Positions 43,373 to 51,512 of a stretch of 64,000 bases of DNA are shown one piece after another. The stretch spans positions 1-64,000 of the forward strand of contig NZ_JAUSVR010000014.1 of assembly GCF_030814815.1 (NCBI RefSeq). Reading direction: 5' to 3'. The notes under the pieces were generated by a model, which saw nothing but the letters and a program-made list of their open reading frames with translations, was not told where the DNA came from and made no database searches. The translations under genes were made by a program, and so were the position numbers. How positions within the stretch are numbered: the stretch's first letter is position 1; every line of letters starts with the position of its first letter. The stretch comes from Ancylobacter amanitiformis. GTDB taxonomy: Bacteria > Pseudomonadota > Alphaproteobacteria > Rhizobiales > Xanthobacteraceae.

Positions 43373-44494
43373 TCAGTCCTTCCGCTCGCCCGTGTCCTTG
43401 TCCTTCTCCTGCGCCTGCAGGGGCGTGGCGATGGAGCCGAAGATGAGGCGCGCGATGACCGGAATGAGCAGCGACAGCAGGAGAAACCGCGCCAGATGGT
43501 GCGCGGCGACGAAAGCCGGATCGATGCCGAGCACGAAGGCCATGATGATCATGGCCTCCAGCGCACCGGGCGAATAGGCGACGAGCAGCTTCGCCAGCGG
43601 CTCCCCGGAAAGCCAGCACGCGATCAAGGCAAATATCACCGTGACCGCCGACGCCAGCGACAGGGCGACGAGCGAATCGATGAAGAAACGCTTAAGCGTC
43701 TCCAGCCGCGTGCCGGCGAACCGGCTGCCGATATTGGCGCCGAGGATGACGAAGCCGGCAATCAGCAGCGCATCGGGCAGCCGACCCTCGATCAGACCGA
43801 TGCCGTGCACGATGCCGCTCGCCAGCATGGCGCCGACCATGGTGCCCCCGGGCAGGCGCAGGCGCTCGGCCAGGAACGCGCCGAGAATGCCGACCCCGAG
43901 CGAGATGAGGAAGCTCGCCACGTCCGGCACCACGGGATTGATCGGCAGCGTGCCCGCCGGCTGGTGGCCGAGCCCGCCCAGCGCCAGCGGCAGCAGCGCG
44001 ACCAGAACGAACAGCCGCAGCGACTGGCTGAGGACCACGCGGCGCAGATCCGCGCCCGAGCCTTCCGCCATGATGAGGATGGTCGACAGCGCGCCGGGCG
44101 CGGCGCCGAAGAAGGCGCTGCGCCGGTCCCACCCGGCGACGCCGACGAGATAGAGCATCACCGCCCCCATCATGACGGGGATCGACGCCGCCAGCACCGC
44201 CATCGTGCCCGGCCAGTTGGTGATGCCGTTCAGCGTCTCCGGCGTGATGGCCGAGCCCATCGAGGTGCCGAGCACGACATAGGTCGCGGTGCGCACATGG
44301 CTCTCGACCCCCACCGGCATGCCGCAGAGCGCGGCCACCGCCGTCACCACCAGCGCACCCGACAGCCAGCCCGCCGGCATGCCCGCCCAAGCGAAGGCCG
44401 CGCCGCCGGCAAAGGCCAGCGCCAGCGACGCGGCCCACCAGCCGAGGCTCCGGGGAGGCGGCAGGCGACGCACGAGGGAAGAGAAAGGCGACAT
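43373..44494 (-). CDS. AbrB-family membrane protein
   Basis: The 373-residue polytopic protein has two similar halves, each with a Gly-rich motif (AWAGMPAGWLSGALVVTAVA; LRLPGGTMVGAMLASGIVHG) and SPGALEAMIIMAFVLGIDPA near the C-terminus. This is the AbrB duplication family, often mislabelled ammonia monooxygenase; substrates are unknown. The start at 44494 gives MSPFSSLVRRL. It is divergent from hemN, and the FixK-type box between them could affect both. Confidence 0.85.
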   Translation of the reverse strand: MSPFSSLVRRLPPPRSLGWWAASLALAFAGGAAFAWAGMPAGWLSGALVVTAVAALCGMPVGVESHVRTATYVVLGTSMGSAITPETLNGITNWPGTMAVLAASIPVMMGAVMLYLVGVAGWDRRSAFFGAAPGALSTILIMAEGSGADLRRVVLSQSLRLFVLVALLPLALGGLGHQPAGTLPINPVVPDVASFLISLGVGILGAFLAERLRLPGGTMVGAMLASGIVHGIGLIEGRLPDALLIAGFVILGANIGSRFAGTRLETLKRFFIDSLVALSLASAVTVIFALIACWLSGEPLAKLLVAYSPGALEAMIIMAFVLGIDPAFVAAHHLARFLLLSLLIPVIARLIFGSIATPLQAQEKDKDTGERKD

Positions 44495-44552
44495 GAGGCG
44501 AGACGCGGCTGGCGGAAGGGGAGCCACACGGAATGCGGTGCAACACGTAGAT

Positions 44553-44566
44553 TTGCGGCGGATCAA
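44553..44566 (+). promoter_or_regulatory. FixK/FNR-type box before hemN
   Basis: TTGCG-GCGG-ATCAA keeps eight of ten consensus positions with a perfect right half. Its centre is 41.5 bases before the hemN ATG, which is the class II activator distance to a transcription start. Confidence 0.5.
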
Positions 44567-44600
44567 TGCGACGACTGCCGCCTCGCGTCAAACCATCCCC

Positions 44601-45920
44601 ATGCTCAGCTCAGCGCTTTTTCATGCGGAACGCGCCGTTCCGCGCTACACATCCTACCCCACCGCGCCGCATTTTACGCCGGAGGTCGGGGCCGAACGGC
44701 ATGGCGCCTGGCTCGACGCGCTGGACGAGGGCGCGACCCTGTCGCTCTATCTCCACGTCCCGTTCTGTCCGTCGCTGTGCTTTTATTGCGGCTGCACCAC
44801 CAAGGCGACGCGACGCCCCGCGCCGGTCGCCGCCTATGTCTCCCGGCTGGAGCGCGAGATCGACCGGATCGCCGCGCGCGCCGGCCGGCGCCCCGTCACC
44901 CACATCGCCTGGGGCGGGGGAACCCCCAGCCTGATCGGCCCCGAGGCGCTCAAGCGCCTCTATGAGCGGATGGCCGGCAGCTTCGATCTCTCCCGGCTCG
45001 CCGAGCACGCCATCGAACTCGACCCGCGCGAGACCGACGAGGGCATCGCCGAGGCGCTCGCGGTGATCGGCGTCGACCGGGTGAGCTTCGGCGTGCAGGA
45101 TTTCAGCGCGCATGTGCAGAGCGCGATCGGCCGGGTGCAGCCCTTCGGCACGGTGGAGCGCGCGGTGCGGCTGGTGCGCGAGGCCGGCGTCGCCGCCGTC
45201 AATCTCGACCTCATGTACGGCCTGCCGCACCAGAGCGAGCGCGACGTGCGGCGCACCGCGCAGATGGCGACGCTGCTGAAGCCGGAACGGCTCGCGCTGT
45301 TCGGCTATGCGCATGTGCCCTGGGTGCGGGGCAACCAGCGGCTGATCGACCAGACCGCGCTGCCCGGCGCGGCCGAGCGGCTCGACCAGTCGGAAGCGGC
45401 GCGCGCCACGCTGCTGGCGAGCGGTTACGTGGCGATCGGGCTGGACCATTTCGCCCGGCCGGAGGACCCGATGGCGCGGGCCGCCGCCGCCGGCCGCCTG
45501 CGCCGCAATTTCCAGGGCTACACGGTGGACCAGGCCGATGCGCTCATCGGCCTCGGCGCGTCCGCCATCAGTCGGTTTCCCCAGGGCTTCACCCAGAACG
45601 CCGCCGATTCGGCCTCCTATATCAGGGCGATCGACGCCGGGCGCTTCGCCACCGTGCGCGGTGTCGCCTTCACCCGCGAGGACGTGCAGCGCGGGGCGCT
45701 GATCGAGCGGCTGATGTGCGACCTCGCGGTCGATCTCGATGCAGCCACCCTTGACGAGGCCGCTCCCCGCCTCGCCACGCTGGTCGCGGATGGGCTGATC
45801 GCCATCGAGGGACGGCATGTGACCATGACCCCGGAGGGCCGCCCCTTCGTCCGCCTCGCCGCCGCCGCGCTCGACGCCCGGCTGCAGAGCGGGACGGTGC
45901 GCCATTCGGTAGCGGTGTAG
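44601..45920 (+). CDS. hemN: Oxygen-independent coproporphyrinogen III dehydrogenase
   Basis: The 439-residue radical-SAM enzyme converts coproporphyrinogen III to protoporphyrinogen IX without oxygen. It has the N-terminal RYTSYPTAPHFTPEVG, the CX3CX2C cluster in VPFCPSLCFYCGCTTK, WGGGTPSLI, FGVQDFSAHVQSAIGRVQP and LDHFARPEDPMARA. The ATG at 44601 fits the family N-terminus, yet no Shine-Dalgarno sequence is visible before it. An FNR-type box lies 41.5 bases upstream. It is the low-oxygen partner of hemA in this block. Confidence 0.96.
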   Translation: MLSSALFHAERAVPRYTSYPTAPHFTPEVGAERHGAWLDALDEGATLSLYLHVPFCPSLCFYCGCTTKATRRPAPVAAYVSRLEREIDRIAARAGRRPVTHIAWGGGTPSLIGPEALKRLYERMAGSFDLSRLAEHAIELDPRETDEGIAEALAVIGVDRVSFGVQDFSAHVQSAIGRVQPFGTVERAVRLVREAGVAAVNLDLMYGLPHQSERDVRRTAQMATLLKPERLALFGYAHVPWVRGNQRLIDQTALPGAAERLDQSEAARATLLASGYVAIGLDHFARPEDPMARAAAAGRLRRNFQGYTVDQADALIGLGASAISRFPQGFTQNAADSASYIRAIDAGRFATVRGVAFTREDVQRGALIERLMCDLAVDLDAATLDEAAPRLATLVADGLIAIEGRHVTMTPEGRPFVRLAAAALDARLQSGTVRHSVAV

Positions 45921-46038
45921 GACGGATCAAGCCGGCGGCGCCCAGCCCCGCGCGCCGCACGAAGAAGCGCCCGGCCGGGAGGCCGGAGCGCCGGAGGCCT
46001 GCGAAGGGACGCCCGTGATGTGCCCGGCGCGGTGCGCG

Positions 46039-46680
46039 TCAGGCGGCGCCGGCGAGGCGGCGCATGCTGCCGTGATCGTGGATCTTCACCTCGTCCGCCC
46101 GCAGCAGCGCCACCAGGCCGCGACGCTTGAGCTCGGAGAAGGCGCGGCTCACGGTCTCAAGGGTCAGGCCGAGGAAATCGGCAATCTCCTGCCGGGTCAT
46201 CGACAAATGCAGCGTGCTGCCGACCACGCTCTCCGGCGTCAGGCGCAGCAGGAAGAAGGCGACGCGTTCCAGCGCCGACATGCGGCCCAGCACCAGCGCG
46301 TGGGAATGCATGGCGCAGAGCTGCGCCTCGAAGCGGCGGAGCAGGCGGGCGGCGAGCGTCGGGTCGCGATCCAGCGCGCCGCGCTCGTGGGTGGTGATGA
46401 TGGCGGCCGTCAGCGTCTCGGCCGAGCAGGCATAGACGTCGCAGGCGGCAAGGCCGAACACGTCGCCGGGCCCGAGCAGTTCCACCACCTGCCGGCGGCC
46501 ATCGGGCAGCAGCTTGGTGAGCATCACCGCGCCCTCGACCACTTCCATGATGCGCCGGGCAGGATCGCCCTCGTGCAGCACGGTGGCATGGGCGGTGAAG
46601 CGCATGTGAGCGATGTGCGGCTCGCTCGAGGCCGGATGACGCGAATGGCTGCCCGTGCGTTCTTCGATGATCTGGCGCAT
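46039..46680 (-). CDS. fixK: FixK-type Crp/Fnr regulator
   Basis: The 213-residue protein has a cyclic-nucleotide-type beta roll (HATVLHEGDPARRIMEVVEG, LLGPGDVFGLAA), a dimer helix and the helix-turn-helix MTRQEIADFLGLTLETVSRAF with the E-SR recognition residues for TTGAT sites. There is no N-terminal Cys cluster, so it is FixK-like, not an oxygen-sensing Fnr. The ATG at 46680 was chosen for GGAGGG four bases upstream; a GTG at 46773 would add 31 residues. A near-consensus FixK box sits just before the start. It follows the REC protein, fixJ and fixL, the order seen near fixK2 in Bradyrhizobium. Confidence 0.88.
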   Translation of the reverse strand: MRQIIEERTGSHSRHPASSEPHIAHMRFTAHATVLHEGDPARRIMEVVEGAVMLTKLLPDGRRQVVELLGPGDVFGLAACDVYACSAETLTAAIITTHERGALDRDPTLAARLLRRFEAQLCAMHSHALVLGRMSALERVAFFLLRLTPESVVGSTLHLSMTRQEIADFLGLTLETVSRAFSELKRRGLVALLRADEVKIHDHGSMRRLAGAA

Positions 46681-46695
46681 CTCGCCCTCCGCGAT

Positions 46696-46709
46696 TTGAT
46701 GTAGCTCAA
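46696..46709 (-). promoter_or_regulatory. FixK/FNR-type box at the fixK start
   Basis: Read on the plus strand, TTGAT-GTAG-CTCAA matches nine of ten consensus positions. It lies only 16-29 bases before the chosen ATG, too close for activation, so autorepression is the likely role. Confidence 0.6.
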
Positions 46710-46818
46710 GCTTAGAGAGCAACGGGGGCCGCCACAGTTCGGTGGGCTGCGTAAGGGACTTTCCGGAAGGCACGACCGAAATGGCCCCGCACAGCCCTTG
46801 AGTCGCGGATCGACCGGC

Positions 46819-46923
46819 TAGAGCTTTTCCGGTGAATTCCGGTTCACCGGAAAAGCTCTAGGTTATTGTTCTGACGCATTTTCTTCACACGAACCGGAAT
46901 CCACTTCGCTCGAAAATGCTCTA
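46819..46923. repeat. RIME-like mosaic repeat
   Basis: A perfect hairpin with 18-base arms (TAGAGCTTTTCCGGTGAA and its complement, 46819-46860) is joined to GTTATTGTTCTGACGCATTT, an ACGAACCGG arm and a terminal AAAATGCTCTAG. The edges CTAGAGC/GCTCTAG and the TTGTT-TGACGCA centre are the hallmarks of RIME-type intergenic elements of rhizobia. Confidence 0.75.
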
Positions 46924-46991
46924 GAAACGCTCCGCGAAGGGGCGCGTGATCGCCCGTTTCTCCGTGCCGACAGGAAGGAAATGCGCGGCGG

Positions 46992-47339
46992 TCAGCTCGC
47001 GGGCAGCGCGCGCGCCAGCGCCTCGACGGTGAGCGGCTTGCGCACCACGCCGGCCGGGGCCAGCCCGCGCAACTGGTGATCGATGGCGCTCTGCGACTGA
47101 CCGGTGATGACCACGACGCGCGGCACGGCGGCCATCTTCAGCAGCCAGCGCACCACCTGCGCGCCGGGAATGCCCGGCAGGGTCAGGTCGACGATCACCG
47201 TGTCCGAGCCATCGGGCGGGGGGGAGCGGAACAGGCTTTCCGCGTCGGGATAGGAAATCACGTCGTGACCGAGATTTGCAAGGATGAGGCTGAGCGAATC
47301 GCTCACCCCCGCATCGTCCTCAACCACATGAACCCGCAC
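46992..47339 (-). CDS. Single-domain response regulator (FixJ-like receiver)
   Basis: The 115-residue receiver domain without output domain has acidic pocket VVEDD, phosphoacceptor Asp51 in TVIVDLTLPG, VVVITGQ and the conserved Lys in VVRKPLTVEAL. The GTG start follows GGGAGAA. In Bradyrhizobium and Rhodopseudomonas an equivalent REC gene lies between fixJ and fixK2, as here, and may drain or modulate phosphoryl flow from FixL. It is 98 bases downstream of fixJ on the same strand. Confidence 0.82.
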   Translation of the reverse strand: MRVHVVEDDAGVSDSLSLILANLGHDVISYPDAESLFRSPPPDGSDTVIVDLTLPGIPGAQVVRWLLKMAAVPRVVVITGQSQSAIDHQLRGLAPAGVVRKPLTVEALARALPAS

Positions 47340-47437
47340 CGGCGTTCTCCCGCTTGTTCAGTCGAAACTGGTCAAGCGAGGCACGGTGAGCAATTCGTAG
47401 GGATGCGTAGCCAGAGGGGGTTGCCGTTTGCCGCCGG

Positions 47438-48055
47438 TCAGGCGCGCATGTCCTTGAGCACGATTCGCACGAGATCGGCGGCGTTCTTGGCGCCCAGCTT
47501 TTCCATGATGCGGGCGCGGTGCACCTCGATGGTGCGCGGCGAAATGCCGAGCAGGCGCCCGGCCTCCTTGTTGGAGGCGCCCGAGGCGATCTGCACCAGC
47601 ACCTCGCGCTCGCGCGGGGTCAGCAGGTCATGGCCGGGGAAATGCGCGGTCAGCAGGTCGCCGGGCTCGGCGCTGGAGCGCCGCTGGTGCGCGGCGATGG
47701 CGTCGCGCACGCGCTCCACCACCGTTTCGGCGTTGAACGGCTTTTCGATGAAGTCGAGCGCGCCGTGGCGGATGGCATCCACCGCCATGGGGATGTCGCC
47801 CTGCCCGGAAATGATGAAGATCGGGGCGGGATAACGATCCGCCTCCAGTTCCTTCAGGATGTCGAGGCCGGAGCGGCCGGGCATGTGCACGTCGAGCACG
47901 ATGCAGGCCGGCACATGATGGCGCGCCACCGAGAGGAAGGCCGCGCCGTCGGAAAAGCCGCGCACATGGTAGCCCTCGAGGCTCAGCACGAGCGACAGCG
48001 CATCGCGGACCGCCGAATCATCGTCGACGATGAAGACTTCATCCAACTGCGCCAT
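47438..48055 (-). CDS. fixJ: Response regulator FixJ
   Basis: The 205-residue two-domain regulator has a receiver with Asp55 in CIVLDVHMPG and Lys in DFIEKPFNAETVVERV, then a LuxR-type helix-turn-helix, LTPREREVLVQIASGASNKE and ISPRTIEVHRARIMEKLGA. Phosphorylated FixJ activates fixK and other microaerobic genes. It starts 11 bases after fixL with GGGGGAG before the ATG. Length and order match rhizobial FixJ. Confidence 0.95.
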   Translation of the reverse strand: MAQLDEVFIVDDDSAVRDALSLVLSLEGYHVRGFSDGAAFLSVARHHVPACIVLDVHMPGRSGLDILKELEADRYPAPIFIISGQGDIPMAVDAIRHGALDFIEKPFNAETVVERVRDAIAAHQRRSSAEPGDLLTAHFPGHDLLTPREREVLVQIASGASNKEAGRLLGISPRTIEVHRARIMEKLGAKNAADLVRIVLKDMRA

Positions 48056-48066
48056 ACGGCTCCCCC

Positions 48067-49224
48067 TCACCCGACCTCGGACGGCACCGGCGGCGGCGCA
48101 ACGGGCAGAACGAGCGAGAAGCACGCACCCTTTCCGTTACCGCCCGGATCGACCAGAAGATCGCCGCCGTGGTTCTGGGCGATCGTCCGCGAAATCGCAA
48201 GCCCGAGGCCCATGCCGCGACGTTTTGAACTGGCGAAGGCCTCGAACAGCTTCGGCAGCGCCGGCGCGGCGATGCCCGGCCCGTTATCGTGGACCTCGAT
48301 CACCACATTGCCGTCCCGCAGGCGCGTGCGCACGCGGATCGCCGGATCGCCGGTGGGCGCCGCGGCCTCGATCGCGTTGCGCACCAGATTGACGACGATC
48401 TGCTGGATCTGCACGGGATCGACGGCGACGGGCGGCAGGTCGCCGGCAAACTCCCGCTCGACACGGATGCGGTGGCGCTGGCCGAGCAGGGTCAATTCGA
48501 CCGCCTCGTCCACCATCGGGTCGATGTCGCGCACCGAGCGCACCGGCTCGCGCTTCTCCACGAACTGACGCATGCGCTGGATGATGTGGCCGGCCCGCTC
48601 CGCCTCGGCTGCCGCCTTGTCGAGGATGTCGCCGACCATGGCATTGATGTCCATGCCCCGGGAATGGGCACGCCGGATGGCCTGCAGATAGAGCATGAGG
48701 GCGGTGAGCGGCTGGTTCAGTTCATGGGCGATGGCCGCGCCCATTTCGTCGATGGCCGACACACGCGCCAGATGCACGAGCTCGCTCTGCAGGTCGGCGA
48801 GGCGCTGCTCGCTCTCCTTGCGCGGGCGCAGGTCGCGCAGGATGCCGATGAACTGCCGCCCGTCCGGCGTCGCGGCCTCGCCGACCGAGAGTTCCAGCGG
48901 AAACACCGTGCCGTCGGCATGGCGGCCACGCACCTCGCGGCCGATGCCGATGATCTTCTTGACGCCGGTGCTGATATAGCTGCCGACATACTTGTCGTGA
49001 TCATACGCATATTCGATCGGCATCACGATCTTGACGTTCTGGCCCACCGCCTCGACCGAGGCAATGCCGAACATCTGCTCGCAGGCCTTGTTGAAGATCA
49101 GGATGCGCGCACGCTCGTCGATGACGATGATGCCATCGGCCGCCGTATCCAGCACCGACAGCAGACGCGCCTCCGATACAGTGGCGCATTCCGGGAGGCC
49201 GGGCGAGGAACTGAAATCACGCAT
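48067..49224 (-). CDS. fixL: Oxygen-sensing haem histidine kinase FixL
   Basis: The 385-residue soluble kinase has a PAS domain (about 19-135) carrying the proximal haem ligand His76 in YDHDKYVGSY and the FG-loop Arg96 in IIGIGREVRG. The kinase core has phosphoacceptor His167 in AIAHELNQPLTALML, N-box NLVRNAIEAAAP, DNGPGI and GMGLGLAISRTIAQNHGG. Oxygen on the haem shuts the kinase off. There are no membrane spans, and only one PAS is present where Bradyrhizobium FixL has two. In my alignment the Arg206 equivalent is Ser82. It is followed by fixJ. Confidence 0.93.
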   Translation of the reverse strand: MRDFSSSPGLPECATVSEARLLSVLDTAADGIIVIDERARILIFNKACEQMFGIASVEAVGQNVKIVMPIEYAYDHDKYVGSYISTGVKKIIGIGREVRGRHADGTVFPLELSVGEAATPDGRQFIGILRDLRPRKESEQRLADLQSELVHLARVSAIDEMGAAIAHELNQPLTALMLYLQAIRRAHSRGMDINAMVGDILDKAAAEAERAGHIIQRMRQFVEKREPVRSVRDIDPMVDEAVELTLLGQRHRIRVEREFAGDLPPVAVDPVQIQQIVVNLVRNAIEAAAPTGDPAIRVRTRLRDGNVVIEVHDNGPGIAAPALPKLFEAFASSKRRGMGLGLAISRTIAQNHGGDLLVDPGGNGKGACFSLVLPVAPPPVPSEVG

Positions 49225-49290
49225 GATTTCAGTGTGCTCCGCCGCCCGGCCAGCCGCAAGCCGTCCATACGGACAATTACGACCCCGCCG

Positions 49291-50499
49291 CTATTTCTGC
49301 AACCAGCGCACGAGCCGGTCGGTCGCCTCCAGCATCTGCGCCTCGCCGCGCGCGAAACACATGCGGATGTAGCGCTCGCCACCCGGCCCGAAGGCGGTTC
49401 CGGGCGCCAGCCCGATATTGGCCTCGTCGACCAGCTTGAGGGCAAGCGCGCGCATGTCGGTTTCTCCATCCACCCCGAAGAACATGTAGAAAGCGCCCGG
49501 CGGCGTGGCGAAGCGCACGCGATTTGAGGAGGCCAGCCCCCGGGCGACAATGTCGCGCCCGCGCCGCGCCCGCTCGATCTGGTGGGCGACGAAGCTCTCC
49601 CCGCGCTCCAGCGCGGCGACTCCGGCCCGCTGCATGAAGGCGGCGACGCCCGAGGTGGAATACTGGATCAGGTTTTCCAGCACCGGGCCGAGCGAGGGAT
49701 GTGCCTCGATCCAGCCGAGCCGCCAGCCGGTCATCGCCCAGTTCTTGGAGAAGGTCTGCACGAACAGGATGCGGTCCTCCGGCTCCATGACATCATGGAA
49801 GGAGGGCGCCAGCCCGCCCTCGCCGGCCTCATAGAAGAAGCGCCCGTAGATCTCGTCGGCGACGATCCACAGCCCGTGCCGGCGGGCGATGTCGAGCACG
49901 CCGGCCAGCGCCTCGCGCGAGGCGACGAAGCCGGTGGGGTTCGCCGGCGAATTGATGAAGATCACCCGCGTGCGCGGCGTCACCGCGCTCTCCAGCCGGT
50001 CGAGGTCGAGCCAGAAGCCGCGCGCCTCGTCGAAGGAGAGCGGCATGAAGACCGGGCGGGCGCCGATGACCTCGGCGGCGGCGGCGGCATTCGGCCAGAC
50101 CGGCGAGGGAATGAGAATCTCGTCACCCGCCGACAGGGTCAGCGCCAGCGCGATCTGGATCGCCTGCATGCCCGAGCCGGTCACGTAATAGCGCTCGGGA
50201 TCCTCCGGCACGCCGTGGAGACGCGTCATGTAGCGGGCGATGGCGGCGCGCAGTTCGGGGATGCCGCGCTGCCAGGTGTAGAAGGTTTCGCCCGCCGCCA
50301 GCGAACGGGTCGCCGCCTCGCTGATGAAGGCGGGCGTGGGCAGGTCGCCCTCCCCCGCCCAGAGCGGGATGATCCCCTCGCTCTTGCGGCCGTAATTCAT
50401 CACCTCGACGATGCCGCTCTCCGGCAGGGCGAGCGCCTGCGGGCGGATGTGATCGAGCAGCGAGGGAGCGGAAAACAGCGGGTCGGCGGAGGCGGACAT
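49291..50499 (-). CDS. Class I/II PLP-dependent aminotransferase
   Basis: The 402-residue fold-type I protein has GIIPLWAGEGDLPTPAFISE, YYVTGSGMQAIQIAL, INSPANPTGFVAS, WIVADEIYGRF and the PLP lysine in FVQTFSKNWAMTGWRLGW. It resembles aspartate/tyrosine-type aminotransferases; the substrate cannot be fixed. The ATG at 50499 gives the natural N-terminus; the frame upstream overlaps the preceding gene region and is not coding. It lies on the same strand as fixL, 66 bases from the fixL start. Confidence 0.9.
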   Translation of the reverse strand: MSASADPLFSAPSLLDHIRPQALALPESGIVEVMNYGRKSEGIIPLWAGEGDLPTPAFISEAATRSLAAGETFYTWQRGIPELRAAIARYMTRLHGVPEDPERYYVTGSGMQAIQIALALTLSAGDEILIPSPVWPNAAAAAEVIGARPVFMPLSFDEARGFWLDLDRLESAVTPRTRVIFINSPANPTGFVASREALAGVLDIARRHGLWIVADEIYGRFFYEAGEGGLAPSFHDVMEPEDRILFVQTFSKNWAMTGWRLGWIEAHPSLGPVLENLIQYSTSGVAAFMQRAGVAALERGESFVAHQIERARRGRDIVARGLASSNRVRFATPPGAFYMFFGVDGETDMRALALKLVDEANIGLAPGTAFGPGGERYIRMCFARGEAQMLEATDRLVRWLQK

Positions 50500-50636
50500 G
50501 GACGGCCCTTCGATGGCGCGGGAAAGAGCGGAACATAGCTCATCCCGCCCGCCGCGCTCATCAAAAGACGTCATGTGGCGATTGGCGGAATCGATGGGTG
50601 CGGCTCCCCGCGACGCCCCCCCGCCCGACATCGGCG

Positions 50637-51512
50637 CTACCAGCCCGGTTCGAGCGGCACCGCGTCCACCGGCCGCTCGGCCAGTTGCACCTGCCAGGGC
50701 GGGAACACGCCGGCGAACACGTCGCCCAGACTCGCCCCCGACAAGGCGCCGGCCAGCCAGGTGGCATCCACCGGCAGGCATCCCTGCTCGCGCAGCCGGA
50801 TGCTGAACGACAATTCGTTGAGGATCGCCAGCGTCTTCGCCTCGAAGGTCGGCAGGGTCTGCGGCGTCAGCGCGAAGCGGCTGTGCCACTCCACGCCCTG
50901 CCCGGTTCCCGCCCCGGTCAGCCAGCCGATGATGTTGGCGCGCAGGTTCGCGTCCAGCGGCGCATCCGCGCGAAACGGGTTGGCCGGATCGCCGGAGAAG
51001 ATGTCCGAGGCCCGCGTCACCGAAACAAGCGAGCCCAGCAGGCGCAACTCGGTCGGCGGCAGGAAGACGAAGGACGAGCGCAGCCAGCTCTGCGTGCTGC
51101 GGCCGAACAGGCGGGTCGGCTCGTTGTAGCGGTCGATATGGCCGATGGCGACGCCCCGGCCGCGCACGGCATGCAGCACCGCGAGGGAAATGCGCTCGAT
51201 ATAGGCGGTGTAGAGCTGCCGGAAGGCGGAGGTGGTGAGGTGAACGTAATCGAAATTCATCAGCCCCGCGCCGAGAAAGGCGATGCCGGCATCGAGCGAG
51301 GAGAATTCGCGCGCCGTGTCGGCCGCGCCGATCAGCACGGTTCCGGGCGCGATCTCGGCAGCGTAGCCCGGCGGCAGCGTGTTGTCGCACACGACCAGCT
51401 GCCTTTCGACGCCAGGCATCTGCGTGGCGTAGTACTGGTTCAGGTCGTCCAGCGCGTTGGCATGGTCGACCGCACCGTGGCGGGCCATCAGGACGGCGAT
51501 GCGAAGGCTCAT
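50637..51512 (-). CDS. Unknown protein coupled to glycosyltransferases
   Basis: The 291-residue protein starts MSLRIAVLMARHGAVDHANA. I recognise no domain with certainty. Segments such as MNFDYVHLTTSAFRQLYTAY and GVAIGHIDRYNEPTRLFGRS suggest a Rossmann-type enzyme. The ATG overlaps the upstream glycosyltransferase stop (ATGA), so the three genes 56214 to 50637 form a coupled surface-glycan unit. A role in modifying the same glycan is likely by context only. Confidence 0.6.
   Translation of the reverse strand: MSLRIAVLMARHGAVDHANALDDLNQYYATQMPGVERQLVVCDNTLPPGYAAEIAPGTVLIGAADTAREFSSLDAGIAFLGAGLMNFDYVHLTTSAFRQLYTAYIERISLAVLHAVRGRGVAIGHIDRYNEPTRLFGRSTQSWLRSSFVFLPPTELRLLGSLVSVTRASDIFSGDPANPFRADAPLDANLRANIIGWLTGAGTGQGVEWHSRFALTPQTLPTFEAKTLAILNELSFSIRLREQGCLPVDATWLAGALSGASLGDVFAGVFPPWQVQLAERPVDAVPLEPGW

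Noticed and set aside
46750-46770. FixJ-binding site before fixK
   Set aside because: GCGTAAGGGA resembles only part of the FixJ consensus, too weak to call.
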